A stretch of 5,733 nucleotides of DNA, taken from contig SKIY01000105.1 in assembly GCA_007116205.1 (NCBI GenBank), forward strand, positions 1 to 5,733, in the 5' to 3' direction. Of this stretch, positions 4,120 to 5,733 are shown one piece after another. The notes beneath the pieces are model-generated. The model made no database searches. It was not told where the DNA came from and saw only the letters and a program-made list of their open reading frames with translations. The position numbers and the translations under genes were made by a program. The stretch comes from Candidatus Izemoplasma sp. (GTDB taxonomy: Bacteria; Bacillota_I; Bacilli_A; Izemoplasmatales; Izemoplasmataceae). How positions within the stretch are numbered: position 1 is the first letter of the stretch; the number at the start of each line of letters is the position of its first letter.

Positions 4120-5733
4120 ATGAAAAAATTATTAACACTACTTATTACATTCATTTTTATGCTTAGTTTATCTGCTTGTGGTCTGTTTGGCGATGATGAA
4201 CCAGATCCAGAAGATATTGCTAAAAATATCATTGACAATTGGGACGGCGACTTATCACATCTAAGCGCTGCACAAACAGCAATGAATGTTGAAGACAGTT
4301 TTGAAATGGTTTTTAGCATGAATTTAGAAGGCGATGATAACGGTCATGATATTTTATACACCATAACATATACGATGCGTGCTGCACGTATTAATGGTGT
4401 TAAAGTTACTGAATTGTTGATTGAAATCAATTCTGAAGCGATCGATATGATGGGGGTTCCAATGAATCAAAACCCTTCAATTCACTACATTATTGAAGAA
4501 TTTGATACACACATGAACTTTTATTTCAATACTGATGTTTTCGACGCTATAGATGATGAAGACTATCTCGATGAAATCTTAGCCGTATTTGGCTTAAATC
4601 AATCATGGATTCGTTTCACACTAGAAGATGACATGCAAAATTTAGTGGAACGTGAAATGTTAGAAAACTTATTAAGCGATTATGAGTTTGATGCGTTTTT
4701 AGAAAACTATTTCGATACATCGGATATTGATAGTATTTATGATGATCTCGAAACACTTTATAACGACACAAACAACATGGTGATGAATTATCTAGATTTC
4801 GATTATTTGAATCAATATGAATTTCTTGAAATTGATGTTGAACAAACAGAAGAAAATTATATTTTAACCACGCTTCAAATGCAAGGTGATATACTTGCTG
4901 AAATGTTTGAAGACATGATCATCGATTTAGTAACACAAATGTCTGAAGTTGATGCGTTATATCCTAGTCCAGATGAAATTACCAATGATCCTGAGTTCCA
5001 AATGTATAAAGACACAATTGCTGATGCTACACCAGCACGTATGGAAGTAACTTATGACCCAGTAAACTATGAATATATGGCGGTTTCTATCAACGCTACA
5101 GAAACATTCAACGATTTTATTGAAGAAATGGGAGGTAATGAACGTCCAGTCACCGATTTCAGTATTACGATTGAAATTAAGGATAATGCAATCATTGAAG
5201 TTCCGACTGAATTTGGTGATGTGAATCACGCCATTCAAGAAGCCGCAAAACTCATTATTATGCAAGAAGTTTATCATGTGTTAAGAGATGCTGCAATTTG
5301 GCATGGTCCAGGGACATATACACTCGAACAGTTAAATACATATGCGATTAAGATATTTGATATGTCATTATCAACCGTAACTGTAGCAGATCAAACGGCC
5401 GTTGGAACATTTTATTATATAGATGGAACACAAGTACTTACTGAAGCCGTTGATTATCAAGTATTAGATGCTATGATAGATGATTTTTCAGAGGTACCAA
5501 ATCGCGAAGATATGTTAGCGCTGATTGACTATGTTGATGATGATAACTTTAGTCTAACGTACTTTGCAGCCGCAGCAATCATTGAAGAGCTTGAAGCTGA
5601 AGCGCGCGAACGCGCACGTGAAACATTTGAAGCACAAGCATATGAAATTATTGATGCAGCCCATCTATTTTGTAGTACCCAAACAGGAACGAACTATGAA
5701 AATTACTGTGCTTATGATGGTTGGTACGGCGCA
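4120..5733 (+). CDS. acidic surface lipoprotein, partial (3' end outside window)
   Basis: The frame is open from ATG 4120 to the right edge, giving at least 538 residues with no stop. It starts 11 bases after AGGAGG (4103-4108). The N-terminus is a lipoprotein signal peptide: MKKLL, a hydrophobic core, then lipobox LSAC with Cys20 as the predicted acylated residue, so the mature protein should be anchored on the outer face of the membrane. Residues 21-30 are an acidic linker. Residues about 55-365 contain alternating strand-like stretches broken by acidic helical segments, loosely like LolA/DUF6612-type lipoproteins; I cannot confirm that. From about 366 the character changes: QEAAKLIIMQEVYHVLRDAA then GTYTLEQLNTY, and later ARETFEAQAYEIIDAAHLF followed by Cys518 and Cys530, resembling pilin or pseudopilin helix-plus-strand segments without a pilin membrane helix. 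By hand count the mature part has about 113 Asp/Glu and only about 17 Lys/Arg. It is divergent from the permease gene. No function is assigned. Confidence 0.85.
   Translation, partial: MKKLLTLLITFIFMLSLSACGLFGDDEPDPEDIAKNIIDNWDGDLSHLSAAQTAMNVEDSFEMVFSMNLEGDDNGHDILYTITYTMRAARINGVKVTELLIEINSEAIDMMGVPMNQNPSIHYIIEEFDTHMNFYFNTDVFDAIDDEDYLDEILAVFGLNQSWIRFTLEDDMQNLVEREMLENLLSDYEFDAFLENYFDTSDIDSIYDDLETLYNDTNNMVMNYLDFDYLNQYEFLEIDVEQTEENYILTTLQMQGDILAEMFEDMIIDLVTQMSEVDALYPSPDEITNDPEFQMYKDTIADATPARMEVTYDPVNYEYMAVSINATETFNDFIEEMGGNERPVTDFSITIEIKDNAIIEVPTEFGDVNHAIQEAAKLIIMQEVYHVLRDAAIWHGPGTYTLEQLNTYAIKIFDMSLSTVTVADQTAVGTFYYIDGTQVLTEAVDYQVLDAMIDDFSEVPNREDMLALIDYVDDDNFSLTYFAAAAIIEELEAEARERARETFEAQAYEIIDAAHLFCSTQTGTNYENYCAYDGWYGA

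Noticed and set aside
4116..5277. Minus-strand frames at 4116-4319 and 4957-5277 opposite the lipoprotein
   Set aside because: The plus-strand frame is open over the whole stretch with a signal peptide, ribosome binding site and promoter. The antisense frames have atypical Asn/Cys/Phe-rich composition and no signals.
5602..5615. GCGCG-CGAA-CGCGC hairpin within the lipoprotein gene
   Set aside because: It is short and explained by Arg/Ala/Glu codons (AREREA-like stretch). It has no T run and no position-specific role.
1..5733. CRISPR arrays, insertion sequences, tRNA/rRNA genes, phage or toxin-antitoxin modules
   Set aside because: No repeat-spacer pattern, transposase, terminal inverted repeats, cloverleaf or rRNA-like sequence is visible. 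The TetR/88-residue pair does not show toxin-antitoxin order or motifs.

Overview
The window is AT-rich bacterial DNA that fits a low-GC Gram-positive or wall-less relative (Bacillota/Mycoplasmatota, for example an Acholeplasma- or Izemoplasma-like lineage). This rests on Lys/Asn/Ile-rich proteins, strong AGGAGG-type ribosome binding sites, consensus or extended -10 promoters, a FakB/DegV protein and a Cys-lipoprotein. Tryptophan is encoded by TGG and one gene ends in TGA, so the genome appears to use the standard bacterial code and not the Mycoplasma/Spiroplasma code. The exact taxon cannot be read from this window.

Layout. Positions 1-188 hold the C-terminal end of a DegV/FakB fatty-acid-binding protein (+). 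Next is a small three-helix membrane protein (+, 240-569) with its own extended -10 promoter and a strong UUCG hairpin terminator built on its stop codon. Facing it is a TetR-family repressor (-, 592-1197). Divergent from the repressor is an 88-residue protein of unknown function (+, 1301-1567). The shared 103-bp intergenic region carries an extended -10 promoter inside an imperfect 22-bp palindrome, a plausible repressor operator. The 88-residue gene abuts, tail to tail with no spacer, a 789-residue FtsX/MacB-type ABC permease (-, 1568-3937). A terminator for the + strand is embedded in the two gene ends.

Divergent from the permease is a very acidic, lipobox-bearing lipoprotein (+, 4120 to beyond the right edge, at least 538 residues). 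The 182-bp region between these two genes holds a good sigma-70-type promoter for the lipoprotein, a 13-bp perfect palindrome over its -35, a cre-like sequence over its -10 and 13-bp direct repeats.

How the genes may work together. The permease has two large extracellular domains and no ATPase gene beside it, and it shares a control region with a surface lipoprotein. The two may be co-regulated and may act together at the cell surface, but this is inferred from position only. The TetR repressor probably controls itself and the 88-residue gene. Nothing here forms a recognised defence or mobile system. The least explained items are the lipoprotein with pilin-like C-terminal segments, the strong hairpin inside the start of the 88-residue gene, and the palindromes and repeats in the permease/lipoprotein control region.
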